Shown here: positions 41,941-50,546 of the stretch, one piece after another | How the letters are laid out: each line of letters starts with the position of its first letter | Position numbering within the stretch: position 1 is the stretch's first letter | Source of the DNA: an uncultured bacterium | GTDB lineage: Bacteria; Patescibacteriota; Patescibacteriia; 2-12-FULL-60-25 | DNA: 64,000 nt | Assembly: GCA_937949995.1 (NCBI GenBank) | Contig: CALFEO010000001.1 | Span: 1-64,000 of the forward strand | Direction of reading: 5' to 3' | The notes under the pieces: model-generated | Seen by the model: the letters and a program-made list of their open reading frames with translations, nothing else | What the model was told of the DNA's origin: nothing | The model's database searches: none | Position numbers and translations under genes: made by a program

Positions 41941-43101
41941 TTATATTCCTATCAAATTCTTAATTCCTCCCATTATCGCTCCGCCGTATTTAACCAAATC
42001 CCTGAAGGTTACCAGAATAATTAACAATATAAGCGACAAAAAGGCAATTTGGTGAATCATGGCTTCGAGCTTGGGGCGCAAAGCCTTACGGCGAACTTTT
42101 TCGATCAATAAAAACACCACCCTGCCTCCATCAAGCGCCGGAATGGGCAAAAAATTAATCACCGCGAGGTTGATCGACAAAATCGCCATGAACTGCAATA
42201 AAGGTACGATGCCCTGCTTGGCAAACTGACCGGTTAAAATCGCTATGCCCACAGGCCCCGAAACATCTTCGCTGACTCCGTTAAAAGTTACAATATCTTT
42301 AATGATTCCCGCAAAAGCGAATAATATCAATTTCGTATATGAATATGTGGCCACTCCGGCTTGCCAAATCGCTTGATACCAAGCAAACTTAACAATCCCC
42401 ACATCAGCCATAGCCACTCCGATGCCGGCTTTATCTATTTCCGGGATAAATCTTGGTTCCAATTGGATAGCCGTTTCCTGATCATCACGTTTAACAATCA
42501 TCTCAAAAGGATTTTCACCCTGCTCCCCTATTAATCTGACAGCATCCGGATAATCAACCGGCACTTGCCCGGCTATTTTAACAACCTGATCTCCGGGCAC
42601 TAAACCGGCCTTTTCGGCGGGCTGATCTTTTAAGGTTTGCGTAATACTGATAACCCTATCCTCGATAACCGCTCCTTTTGGCAAATCCTCCAAAATCGCC
42701 GGTGCCCCCAGCATAAAAATCGAGGCGAATAACACAAAAGCCAAAAACCAATTCATGGTTACACCGGCCGCAAGTATAATGACACGCTTCCAAATAGCAA
42801 CCGTATGAAAAGAATCCGGATCATTCATGCCGTCATCGGGATTCTCGCCTTTAATTCTGACAAAACCGCCAAACGGCAACCAGTTAACCGACCAAATCGT
42901 ATTTTTATATTTGGTTTCATCTTTACGACTGACGTATTTCCATCTGCCGTCAACTTTAACAAAACCAAAAATACGCGGAGGAAAACCATACCCGAATTCT
43001 TCGGCCTTGACCTTAAACAATCGCGCGGCCAAAAAATGCCCGGCCTCATGGATAAGCACCAAAACCGACAAAACCAAAAGAAATATGATAAATACAGTCA
43101 T
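41941..43101 (-). CDS. rseP: site-2 protease family intramembrane zinc metalloprotease
   Basis: A 386-residue RseP/SpoIVFB-type protease. The zinc motif HEAGH is at residues 18-22 in TM1. A PDZ domain spans about 125-210 (ITQTLKDQPAEKAGLVPGDQVVKIAGQ). The third ligand motif is LPIPALDGGRVVFLLIE (LDG). TM helices flank both ends. It cuts membrane-bound regulators or signal-peptide remnants within the bilayer. A long loop (VDGRWKYVSRKDETKYKNTIWSVNW) follows TM1. murI lies upstream on the same strand. Confidence 0.95.
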   Translation of the reverse strand: MTVFIIFLLVLSVLVLIHEAGHFLAARLFKVKAEEFGYGFPPRIFGFVKVDGRWKYVSRKDETKYKNTIWSVNWLPFGGFVRIKGENPDDGMNDPDSFHTVAIWKRVIILAAGVTMNWFLAFVLFASIFMLGAPAILEDLPKGAVIEDRVISITQTLKDQPAEKAGLVPGDQVVKIAGQVPVDYPDAVRLIGEQGENPFEMIVKRDDQETAIQLEPRFIPEIDKAGIGVAMADVGIVKFAWYQAIWQAGVATYSYTKLILFAFAGIIKDIVTFNGVSEDVSGPVGIAILTGQFAKQGIVPLLQFMAILSINLAVINFLPIPALDGGRVVFLLIEKVRRKALRPKLEAMIHQIAFLSLILLIILVTFRDLVKYGGAIMGGIKNLIGI

Positions 43102-43148
43102 GCGAGTATGTTACTGAAATAACGAGGTTTTGTGAAGTGTTAAACCCC

Positions 43149-43192
43149 CGTTTCTGAAGTAAGTCAGGCATGCCTGACTTACTTCAGAAACG
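43149..43192. repeat. perfect 44-base palindrome
   Basis: CGTTTCTGAAGTAAGTCAGG on the left is followed by CATG and then its exact complement CCTGACTTACTTCAGAAACG. There is no loop and no mismatch. It stands alone between murI (stop at 43199) and the rseP start (43101); no second copy is seen in the window. Confidence 0.95.
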
Positions 43193-43198
43193 AAAACC

Positions 43199-43978
43199 CT
43201 ACAAAACCGCCTTTTCTCCTTTAATTTTAACTTTCAACCATTTAGACGCCAAAGCATCCAAATGCGTTGATGTATCCGTAAAAGCGATTGTCTGCTTACG
43301 TTTAGCGGATGCCTTAAACAACTCCGGGCGCATCTCATACGCCATATCCACCACGGCCTCCGCGGAATTTATAACTTTTACTTTTTTACCCATAAACCTT
43401 TCTATCAAAGGTTGTAAAAACGGATAGTGAGTGCATCCCAAAATCAACGATTCCACATTTTTTTGTCTCAAAGACATCAAATATCGGCGCACCATTATCT
43501 TGGTCACCTGATCATCTATCATCCCCTCCTCCACCAAAGGCACAAAAAGCGGACACGCTTTTTGCATCACTTTAAGCTTTGGATTTAATTCTTTGATAAC
43601 TTCCTCATAAATCCCGGATCCAACGGTCGCCCTCGTTCCCACAACTCCAACAGACGTTTTGCTCTGCCAAACGGCAAGTGTTGCCGCCGGTTTTATCACT
43701 CCCAAAAACGGCGTATCCGGATAAGTGTCACGCAATTTATCCATGGCCAAAGAGCTGGCGGTATTGCACGCGACAATAACCAACTCGGCTCCGCGGTCTA
43801 TCACAAACTTGGCATCTTCCACCGCATATCTTTCCACCGTCTCTTTGCTTTTATTGCCATAAGGATATCGCGCCGTATCGCCAAGATACACAAAATCAAC
43901 ATCCGGAAACTTTTTCAAAAGCCCCCTCACAACCGTCAACCCTCCCACACCCGAGTCAAATAAACCAATCATACTCAT
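43199..43978 (-). CDS. murI: glutamate racemase
   Basis: A 259-residue racemase that makes D-glutamate for peptidoglycan. It shows the N-terminal IGLFDSGVGGLTV, the first catalytic Cys in VACNTASS (Cys71), the second in LGCTHYPF (about 184), and YLGDTARYPYG. It supports a peptidoglycan-containing wall. The ATG at 43978 and the next in-frame ATG two codons later are equally good. Confidence 0.95.
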   Translation of the reverse strand: MSMIGLFDSGVGGLTVVRGLLKKFPDVDFVYLGDTARYPYGNKSKETVERYAVEDAKFVIDRGAELVIVACNTASSLAMDKLRDTYPDTPFLGVIKPAATLAVWQSKTSVGVVGTRATVGSGIYEEVIKELNPKLKVMQKACPLFVPLVEEGMIDDQVTKIMVRRYLMSLRQKNVESLILGCTHYPFLQPLIERFMGKKVKVINSAEAVVDMAYEMRPELFKASAKRKQTIAFTDTSTHLDALASKWLKVKIKGEKAVL

Positions 43979-43994
43979 GCTTCGCTGCGCTGCG

Positions 43995-44144
43995 CAAAAT
44001 AATAAAGTATCAAATAATAAATAATAAAGATAAATCCCATCCGCTCGCTTTGTTATTTATTATTTGTTATTTATTAATTAATAAGATCCGCTCGCTTTAT
44101 TATTTATTATTTATTATTTGTTAATTAATGTTGTTATTTGTTAA
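43995..44144. repeat. TTATTATTTGTTATTTATTA tandem repeats
   Basis: Tandem 'aataataaataataaag' units and inverses 'tttgttatttattatttgttatttatta', interrupted by 'atccgctcgctttgtt' twice. A similar unit occurs at 90-125 and 37740. It occupies the end of the phosphohexomutase gene and the murI leader. Confidence 0.75.
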
Positions 44145-45548
44145 TTAAAGTTGGATTTTTGTAATTAAATTAGTAATTTCAGTTGTTTTTTCATTTTGTA
44201 ATTGTATTGTTGTTGCTTCCAGATTCAATCTGATAAGCTGTTCCGTATTTGATTGACGCAAATTAAACCACCAAGCCTCGCCTTGCTTGGGATCGCCAAA
44301 CTCAAAACGCAAACCATCCAAGTCCACAACTTTTGTTGCTTTATCTTTGTACGCATCAACAACTCGTCTCATTACCGCATCCTTATCAAGAACTTCAAAA
44401 TTTATCTCTCCCGAATGATGATATTTTTGCAGATGCTTCCAATAATCACCAAATGTCTGAAACGGATTCACCAACTCTTTCAATAAAACCAGCATGGCAT
44501 AATCACCGCATTCCATATTCCAAAACTCCTTAAAATAATAATGCATGCTAAGCTCTCCGCCAAAAATCGCATCAACTTCGCGCATTTGATTTTTGATATT
44601 CGCATGCCCGACTTTGCAAAATACAGATTCACCGCCCGCCGACTCTATCGCGTCTTTTACCGACCACGAAGATCTGACATCATTCAACACTTTGCCGGAT
44701 CCGAATTTAACCAACTCAATCTTGGCAAAAACAGCGGTCATGATGTCACCCGGGACTTGTTCGCCTTTTTCATCCACAAAACCGATTCTATCAGCATCAC
44801 CATCAAAAGCGATGCCCATGACAGCGCCCGTTTCCACAACTTTTTTCTTCAAAGCATCCAAAGTCTCCTTTTTAATCGGATTAGCTTCGTGATTCGGAAA
44901 ATTACCGTTCGGCTCAAAATACAAACGCTCAACCTTTAACCAAGGCAACCTCTCAAGCAACTTCGGTAGAACAAATCCGGCCATCCCATTTCCCGCGTCA
45001 ATCACCACTTTCACCTCCGGCATCGCACTCGACAACTCCGCCTTCTCAATCACAAAATCAACATATCTCTCTAGCGCTTCCGGATCCTCCGTTACCTTCC
45101 CGGCATTCGACGTTCGACGTTCGACGTTCGACGATCCAAAGTTATCCCGTATCTCCTCCAAACCCGATCCCAATCCAAGCGGCAACATCTCCCCCGTTAC
45201 AAACTTAAACCCATTATACTTACCGGGATTATGACTGGCCGTAATCATGATTCCCAAATCAAACTCTTTATTCGCCAGCCCCATTAAAATATTAAACATG
45301 GGAGTTGAACATTGTCCGATTTTCACCACATCCACTCCGTTTTGCGTTAATGATGCTATAAGCGCGTCTTCCAATTCCGGCGAAGTCAGCCTCATATCTT
45401 TGCCAATCATCACTTTTTTGGGATTTCGGGCTTTAATGACGGCTATGCCCAATTTTTCCGCAAAATTAGCGTTTATTACAGCCGGCGACTCCCCGCGGAT
45501 ATCATACGACTTAAACACCTCAAAAATCTCTTCTTGCATATGCTCCAT
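44145..45548 (-). CDS. phosphomannomutase/phosphoglucomutase
   Basis: A 467-residue alpha-D-phosphohexomutase. N-terminal IFEVFKSYDIRG; active-site serine loop ITASHNPGKYNGFKF; metal loop DGDADRIGF; sugar-binding GGELSMHYYF, where the usual GGExSGH is altered; and a C-terminal phosphate-binding RQSNTEQLIRLNLEA. It interconverts hexose 6- and 1-phosphates for surface sugar synthesis. Residues about 139-148 (SNVERRTSNA) are encoded by a family C repeat in a surface linker. The start is uncertain: GTG 45587, ATG 45548 or ATG 45539; 45548 is used. Confidence 0.9.
   Translation of the reverse strand: MEHMQEEIFEVFKSYDIRGESPAVINANFAEKLGIAVIKARNPKKVMIGKDMRLTSPELEDALIASLTQNGVDVVKIGQCSTPMFNILMGLANKEFDLGIMITASHNPGKYNGFKFVTGEMLPLGLGSGLEEIRDNFGSSNVERRTSNAGKVTEDPEALERYVDFVIEKAELSSAMPEVKVVIDAGNGMAGFVLPKLLERLPWLKVERLYFEPNGNFPNHEANPIKKETLDALKKKVVETGAVMGIAFDGDADRIGFVDEKGEQVPGDIMTAVFAKIELVKFGSGKVLNDVRSSWSVKDAIESAGGESVFCKVGHANIKNQMREVDAIFGGELSMHYYFKEFWNMECGDYAMLVLLKELVNPFQTFGDYWKHLQKYHHSGEINFEVLDKDAVMRRVVDAYKDKATKVVDLDGLRFEFGDPKQGEAWWFNLRQSNTEQLIRLNLEATTIQLQNEKTTEITNLITKIQL
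45105..45134. repeat. family C heptamer repeat inside the phosphohexomutase gene
   Basis: 'attcgacgttcgacgttcgacgttcgacga' is four GACGTTC heptamers, translated in frame as SNVERRTSN. Confidence 0.88.
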
Positions 45549-45599
45549 ATTATTGACCGAATGCAACAATTCGTCTACACTAAGCACATAATTACTATT

Positions 45600-45730
45600 A
45601 CGTTCATAACGTTTCTAACGTTCATAATGAATTATGATTAAAGTTCATCAAGTCTAAAGTTTATCAAGAGCAACTTAAGCTTCTCTTGATAAACTTGTTA
45701 CTTTAATCTTGACGAACTCAACCGTTACGA
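45600..45730. repeat. family A repeat between the phosphohexomutase gene and lemA
   Basis: 'aaagttcatcaagtctaaagtttatcaagagcaacttaagcttctcttgataaacttg' is the hairpin, preceded by 'acgttcataacgtttctaacgttcataa'. The genes are divergent, so both promoters must lie in or beside it. Confidence 0.8.
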
Positions 45731-45758
45731 CGTTATAACTATTAAAGATAATGTAAAT

Positions 45759-46334
45759 ATGACAATCTTTTGGATACTTCTCATCGCTATCATAGTTGTT
45801 GGCGCCTGGCTTATCACCGTTTATAACGGTCTCATCAAAGCTAAAAATCGTACCGAAGAAGCTTTTTCGGATATCGACGTGCAGTTAAAACGCCGTCATG
45901 ATCTTATTCCCAATTTGGTCAACACGGTCAAAGGCTATGCCTCACACGAAGCTTCCGTTTTTACTCAAGTTACCGAGGCCCGCGCCAACGCCGTACAAGC
46001 CAAAACCATCGATGAAAAAATCGACAGCGAAAATCAATTAATGGGAACTTTAAAAACTCTCTTTGCCGTTGCCGAAAATTATCCGGAGCTTAAAGCCAAT
46101 CAAAACTTCTTGCACCTGCAACAAGAATTGGCCGACACGGAAAACAAAGTCCAAGCCTCACGCCGCTTTTATAACGGCAATGTCCGCGATTTCAACACCA
46201 AGCTTCAAGTCTTCCCCACCAACATCATCGCCGGCATACTCGGATTCACAGCTTACAAATTCTTCGAAGCCGAAGAAGAAGCCAAAGCTGTTCCGGTTGT
46301 TAACTTCGACAACAAACCCGCCGACAACAACTAA
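45759..46334 (+). CDS. lemA: LemA family protein
   Basis: A 191-residue membrane-anchored protein. TM is residues 3-22 (IFWILLIAIIVVGAWLITVY). The LemA signature is N-x-L-I-x-x-x-N-x-x-x-E-A-F-x-D-I-D-V-Q-L-K-R-R-x-D-L-I-P-N-L-V, seen as NGLIKAKNRTEEAFSDIDVQ then LKRRHDLIPNLV. The C-terminal part has ENKVQASRRFYNGNVRDFNTKLQVFPTNIIAG. Function is poorly known, but it is very often paired with HtpX, as here. Confidence 0.94.
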   Translation: MTIFWILLIAIIVVGAWLITVYNGLIKAKNRTEEAFSDIDVQLKRRHDLIPNLVNTVKGYASHEASVFTQVTEARANAVQAKTIDEKIDSENQLMGTLKTLFAVAENYPELKANQNFLHLQQELADTENKVQASRRFYNGNVRDFNTKLQVFPTNIIAGILGFTAYKFFEAEEEAKAVPVVNFDNKPADNN

Positions 46335-46346
46335 TCTCAAGCCCCC

Positions 46347-46375
46347 AAAGTTCCGAACCAAACGTTCGGAACTTT
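46347..46375 (+). terminator. hairpin after lemA
   Basis: Stem AAAGTTCCGAAC / GTTCGGAACTTT with loop CAAAC. The T tract is short (TTTAAACTCTTT), so it may be a weak terminator or attenuator. Confidence 0.6.
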
Positions 46376-46489
46376 AAACTCTTTAAATCATTTAGTTTAA
46401 CCCACCCCCTTCCCCCTCCCTTAAACCAAAGGAGGGGCTGCAAATTACCAAGTTTGCTTTCAGAAGCATGCTTCTCAAGCACAGAAATA

Positions 46490-46760
46490 AACGTCGTAAG
46501 GATAAACCTTGCAGGCCACTCGAAGCCACAAGGCGAAGATGCGGTGTTTATCCGTGCTAAGAAGACAAACGGTTACATTGGTGCGGATAAACACGAGGTT
46601 TATCCCTACGAAGTGACTAACCGCTAAACTCGTTACGAACAGCTTGCCCCGAAAACGAATGAAATGAGTTCTTCGGGGTTATAAACGTTAATAAACACTA
46701 CGAAAGTTATAAACATCTGGCTAGCAGCTAGTGGCTGGTAGCTAGCAGCTCATCGCAAGT
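46490..46760. repeat. family B element, TTCGGGG unit and AGCTAGTGGCT unit before htpX
   Basis: 46495-46612: arms GTAAGGATAAACCTTGC and CGAGGTTTATCCCTACG, the left one interrupted by 'aggccactcgaagccacaaggcgaa'. 46620-46700: 'actcgttacgaacagcttgccccgaaaacgaatgaaatgagttcttcggggtt'. 46715-46755: CTAGCAGCTAGTGGCTGGTAGC. No gene is seen in 46335-46761. Confidence 0.82.
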
Positions 46761-46761
46761 T

Positions 46762-47646
46762 ATGTATAACCAAATTGATTCCAACAAAAGAAAATCCATG
46801 TTGCTCATCGCTTTGTTCGTTGGGCTTTTGGCGCTCGTGGGTTACTTGTACGGCTACATCAACGGATATGGTTACACGGGTCTGGCCTTGGCTTTGATCG
46901 TTTCCACGGTTTGGACGCTGATCTCTTGGTACGCCGGTTCCGCGATTACCTTGGCGACCCTGGGCGCTCACGAGTTAAAAGACAAGTCGCAATTCCCAAC
47001 TCTTTGGAACACTGTGGAAAATCTCTCCATCACGGCCGGCATCCCCATGCCCCGTGTCTTTATTGTTAACGACCCATCGCCAAACGCGTTTGCCACCGGA
47101 CGCGATCCCCAACATGCGAGTGTGGCCGTAACAACCGGCTTACTGCAAATACTCGATAAAACAGAACTCGAGGGTGTTTTAGCTCACGAATTGGCGCACA
47201 TCAAAAATTACGACACTCGCATCATGGTCTTGGTCGGCGTTTTGGTTGGCGCTATTGTCATGCTTGGTGATTGGATGTTCCGCACATCACTCTTGCGCGG
47301 AAGCGATCGCAAAGGAGGGCATCCGGCTATTATGATCATCGGACTCTTATTCATTGTCTTATCACCCGTAATCGCCGAACTCATCAAACTCGCGATTTCC
47401 CGCAGCCGGGAATACTTGGCCGACGCTTCAGGCGCTCTGCTTACCCGCTATCCCGAAGGCCTTGCCTCGGCTCTGGAAAAAATCCGCGACAACGCCGCTC
47501 CCATGAGACAGCAATCACATGCAACCAATCATCTCTGGATTTCCGATCCCAAAGCCAAAAAACTCTCCGAAAAAGTCTCCGGCCTCTTTGCAACCCACCC
47601 CCCAATCAACGACCGCATCAACAACCTTAGAGGAATGCTCAACTAA
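46762..47646 (+). CDS. htpX: HtpX-type membrane zinc protease (M48)
   Basis: A 294-residue integral membrane protease. Two N-terminal TMs (MLLIALFVGLLALVGYLYGYI and YTGLALALIVSTVWTLISWY) precede PRVFIVNDPSPNAFATGRDP, then zinc motif HELAHIKNYD (about 141-145), two more hydrophobic segments, and the third ligand in SREYLADASGA. It degrades misfolded membrane proteins on the cytoplasmic side. The lemA-htpX order is kept, though separated by a 427-base repeat-filled gap. Confidence 0.95.
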   Translation: MYNQIDSNKRKSMLLIALFVGLLALVGYLYGYINGYGYTGLALALIVSTVWTLISWYAGSAITLATLGAHELKDKSQFPTLWNTVENLSITAGIPMPRVFIVNDPSPNAFATGRDPQHASVAVTTGLLQILDKTELEGVLAHELAHIKNYDTRIMVLVGVLVGAIVMLGDWMFRTSLLRGSDRKGGHPAIMIIGLLFIVLSPVIAELIKLAISRSREYLADASGALLTRYPEGLASALEKIRDNAAPMRQQSHATNHLWISDPKAKKLSEKVSGLFATHPPINDRINNLRGMLN

Positions 47647-47649
47647 AAC

Positions 47650-47945
47650 CAATTTTACCCAAATTATTAATTAAAAATTAAGAATTAAAAATGAATATAG
47701 CCTACGGCATTACTATACTCAATTCATGATGCATAATGCATGATGCATAATTTTGGAACTTGATCATTATATAATTAAATATCGCTACAGCGATACAATC
47801 ATTTTGCACTATGCATTATGCACTATGCATTGATGGCATGCGATACAATCATTTTGCACTATGCATTATGCACTATGCATTAAATATGCTCGATTCCGTA
47901 ATTCATAATTCTTAATTCTTAATTCAAAATTATTAATTGTTATTC
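47650..47945. repeat. GCACTATGCATTATGCACTATGCATT repeat element (family E), copy 2
   Basis: Same modules as 30640-30860: GAATTAA-type units at both ends (47670-47690, 47905-47940, inverted to each other), 'ataattttggaacttgatcattatataattaaatatcgc', and two 'cgatacaatcattttgcactatgcattatgcactatgcatt' units. It lies between htpX and clpC. Confidence 0.85.
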
Positions 47946-47955
47946 GTCAGTTATT

Positions 47956-50448
47956 ATGTTACCCAACGATCTTATCAACCGCTTTACCACCCATCTCAAA
48001 GAGGCTTTGCAGAAAGCTTTGGGTTTTGCCGTTTCCAACGGCCGGGAGATGGTTGAACCGGGCGATATAATCGTTGGTCTTTTAAGCGAAAAAGGCGCAT
48101 TGGGCGGAGAGATATTAAATAAAGCCGGCTGCACGGTTGCGGCCGCTTCCGAATTTTTTCGCGGTACTCCGGCACAAAAAAAATCCGTCATGGCGCTTGA
48201 TCTAAGCGACCCGGTTAAAAAAATAATTGAAAAATGCGTAGTCATAGCTCATTTGCGTGAACATAAATTCGTAGGCACAGAGCACTTGGTTGCCGCTTTG
48301 ATTGAATCCGGAGATAAACGCATCCAGGATTTTTTCTTACGGCAAAAAGTCGATATTGCATCATTAAAAGATCAAATTGAATCGGTTTTAAAATCCGAAT
48401 CCAATTTTCCGGGCATGGATCAAATGAGCAATCGCGCATTAAACGATGATTTTCTGCCCCCGCTATTACCGGATGACGATTTGCCGGCTTCGGCTTTTTC
48501 GCAACAAACAAATCGCAACCCCTTATCCTCGGCCCTGGATTCATTTGCTCGTGACATAACTCATAAAGATATTGTTTTTTCTTTGGATCCGGTTATCGGC
48601 CGTGATGCGGAAATCGATCGTATCATCGAAGTCCTGATTCGCCGAACCAAATCCAATCCCATTTTATTGGGAGATCCGGGCGTGGGAAAAACCGCTATCG
48701 TTGAAGGCCTCGCCAAACGAATCGCAGATGGCGACGTTCCCGATGCCTTATACGGACACAAAGTGCTTAGTTTGGATTTGGCATCCACTGTTGCCGGCAC
48801 AATGTACCGCGGTGAATTCGAAGCCCGTCTCAAACAAATCGTTGAAGAAGCAAGCAAAGACCCGCACACGATTTTATTTATTGATGAAATACACAACATT
48901 GTTGGCGCCGGCTCGACTTCCGGTTCTTTGGACGCGGCCAACATTTTAAAACCCGCTTTGGCGCGCGGATCCATCCGCTGTATTGGCGCCACCACTTGGT
49001 CCGAATACAAAAAACATATCGAGCCCGACGCGGCCTTGGAGCGTCGTTTTCAGCCAATCATTATCAGCGAACCCGATAGATTGGCAACTTTGGAAATGCT
49101 TAAAGGTTTGGAAGATCGTTACGCCAAACATCATAAAGTCGTCTACGCTCCGCAAACTTTGATTGCGGCCGTTGATCTGGCTGAACGCTTTTTAACGGAT
49201 CGTCTTTTTCCTGATAAAGCCGTGGATTTGCTGGACGAAGCCGCCGCCTCGGTCGCCGCTCGCCGTCAATCCCGTGAATTCCACGAACGTTTGGCGGTTT
49301 TGGACGCGGCCATTCAAGAAAAAATCCGTTCCTCCGAAGAAGCTCTGCATAATCAAGATCTGGCACGCGCCGAAACACTGACCCGCGAAGCCGAGGATCT
49401 CATTGCCAATCGCAAGCAAATGGAAGATGAGAAAAATCAATCACTGCAAAAAGAACGCCCCCGCATTCTGCCCGAGGATGTTGCCCGTGTTGTCGCCCGT
49501 GTATCCAATGTACCCTTGGAAATGATTTTGGCTTCCGAGCGCGAAAGATTGGACGGTTTGGAAGATCGTCTGCGCGCCAACATTTTTGGCCAAGACCAAG
49601 CTCTCGAGGCTGTTTCCGACGTCATCCGCCGTGCCCGCCTTGGCCTGCAAGACAGTAAACGCCCCAAAGCCTCCATGCTGTTCGTGGGTCCGTCCGGCAC
49701 CGGCAAAACCGAGTTGGCACGAGCTATCGCCCGCGAAATTTTTTCCCGCGAAGATGCTCTCATCAAACTCGACATGAGCGAATTCGCCGAATCACATACC
49801 ATCTCCAAACTCATCGGCTCTCCTGCCGGCTATGTCGGCTATCGCGAAAGCACCAAACTTACAGATGCAATCCGCAAACGCCCGCACGCCGTGGTCTGTT
49901 TTGATGAAATCGAAAAAGCTCATCCCGATGTGCAACATACGCTTTTGCAAATTTTGGAGGACGGAAAAATCACCGATGCAACCGGCCGTACCGTCTCTTT
50001 TGCACACTCTTATGTAATTTTGACCTCCAATGCGGGCTCCGAGCATGTGGATAAAAAATCCATCGGCTTTGGTGATGAACGCACCGCCATGTCCGCAATC
50101 TTAAACGAACAAATCAAAGAACGCTTTAAACCCGAACTGTTAAACAGGCTGGATCGCATCATAACTTTTCAATCTCTGGATAATTCGCATCTTCGCAATA
50201 TTCTGGATCAAGAAATCGCTCAAGTCTGCAATCGCCTGCAAAACATGCAAAAAATCGCCTGCGAAGTACCCGAAAATGTGCGCGAATGGCTCATGTCACA
50301 ACCCCTCCCGCCCGAACAAGGCGCCCGCGCCATCCGTCGTTTGGTTGAACGCGAAATCACTTCGGCCATATCCCAATTCCTCGTCAACCGCCGCAACAAG
50401 CGCCTCATCCGCCTCACAACACAAAACGGCAAAATAATGGTAAAATAG
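47956..50448 (+). CDS. clpC: ClpC-type AAA+ unfoldase
   Basis: An 830-residue class I Clp ATPase. Clp_N repeat domain (NRFTTHLKEALQKALGFAVSNGREMVEPGDIIVGLL); D1 with Walker A GDPGVGKT (about 238); a short middle helix pair instead of the long ClpB M-domain; D2 with GPSGTGKT (about 577). After the D2 sensor (ILTSNAG) comes KKSIGFG, the IGF-type loop that docks on ClpP, which supports ClpC over ClpB. It unfolds substrates for ClpP. The family E repeat precedes it. No ctsR or mcsAB partner is beside it. Confidence 0.93.
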   Translation: MLPNDLINRFTTHLKEALQKALGFAVSNGREMVEPGDIIVGLLSEKGALGGEILNKAGCTVAAASEFFRGTPAQKKSVMALDLSDPVKKIIEKCVVIAHLREHKFVGTEHLVAALIESGDKRIQDFFLRQKVDIASLKDQIESVLKSESNFPGMDQMSNRALNDDFLPPLLPDDDLPASAFSQQTNRNPLSSALDSFARDITHKDIVFSLDPVIGRDAEIDRIIEVLIRRTKSNPILLGDPGVGKTAIVEGLAKRIADGDVPDALYGHKVLSLDLASTVAGTMYRGEFEARLKQIVEEASKDPHTILFIDEIHNIVGAGSTSGSLDAANILKPALARGSIRCIGATTWSEYKKHIEPDAALERRFQPIIISEPDRLATLEMLKGLEDRYAKHHKVVYAPQTLIAAVDLAERFLTDRLFPDKAVDLLDEAAASVAARRQSREFHERLAVLDAAIQEKIRSSEEALHNQDLARAETLTREAEDLIANRKQMEDEKNQSLQKERPRILPEDVARVVARVSNVPLEMILASERERLDGLEDRLRANIFGQDQALEAVSDVIRRARLGLQDSKRPKASMLFVGPSGTGKTELARAIAREIFSREDALIKLDMSEFAESHTISKLIGSPAGYVGYRESTKLTDAIRKRPHAVVCFDEIEKAHPDVQHTLLQILEDGKITDATGRTVSFAHSYVILTSNAGSEHVDKKSIGFGDERTAMSAILNEQIKERFKPELLNRLDRIITFQSLDNSHLRNILDQEIAQVCNRLQNMQKIACEVPENVREWLMSQPLPPEQGARAIRRLVEREITSAISQFLVNRRNKRLIRLTTQNGKIMVK

Positions 50449-50455
50449 CAGACAG

Positions 50456-50535
50456 AGTTCATCAAGACTAAAGTAACAAGTTCATCACGAGCAACCAAAA
50501 CAACTCCTGATGAACTTTAATCTTGATAAACGTTT
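50456..50535. repeat. family A repeat between clpC and the next gene
   Basis: 'gttcatcaagactaaagtaacaagttcatcacgagcaaccaaaacaactcctgatgaactttaatcttgataaac' is a degenerate family A hairpin. Confidence 0.75.
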
Positions 50536-50546
50536 ATCTGTCTCTT

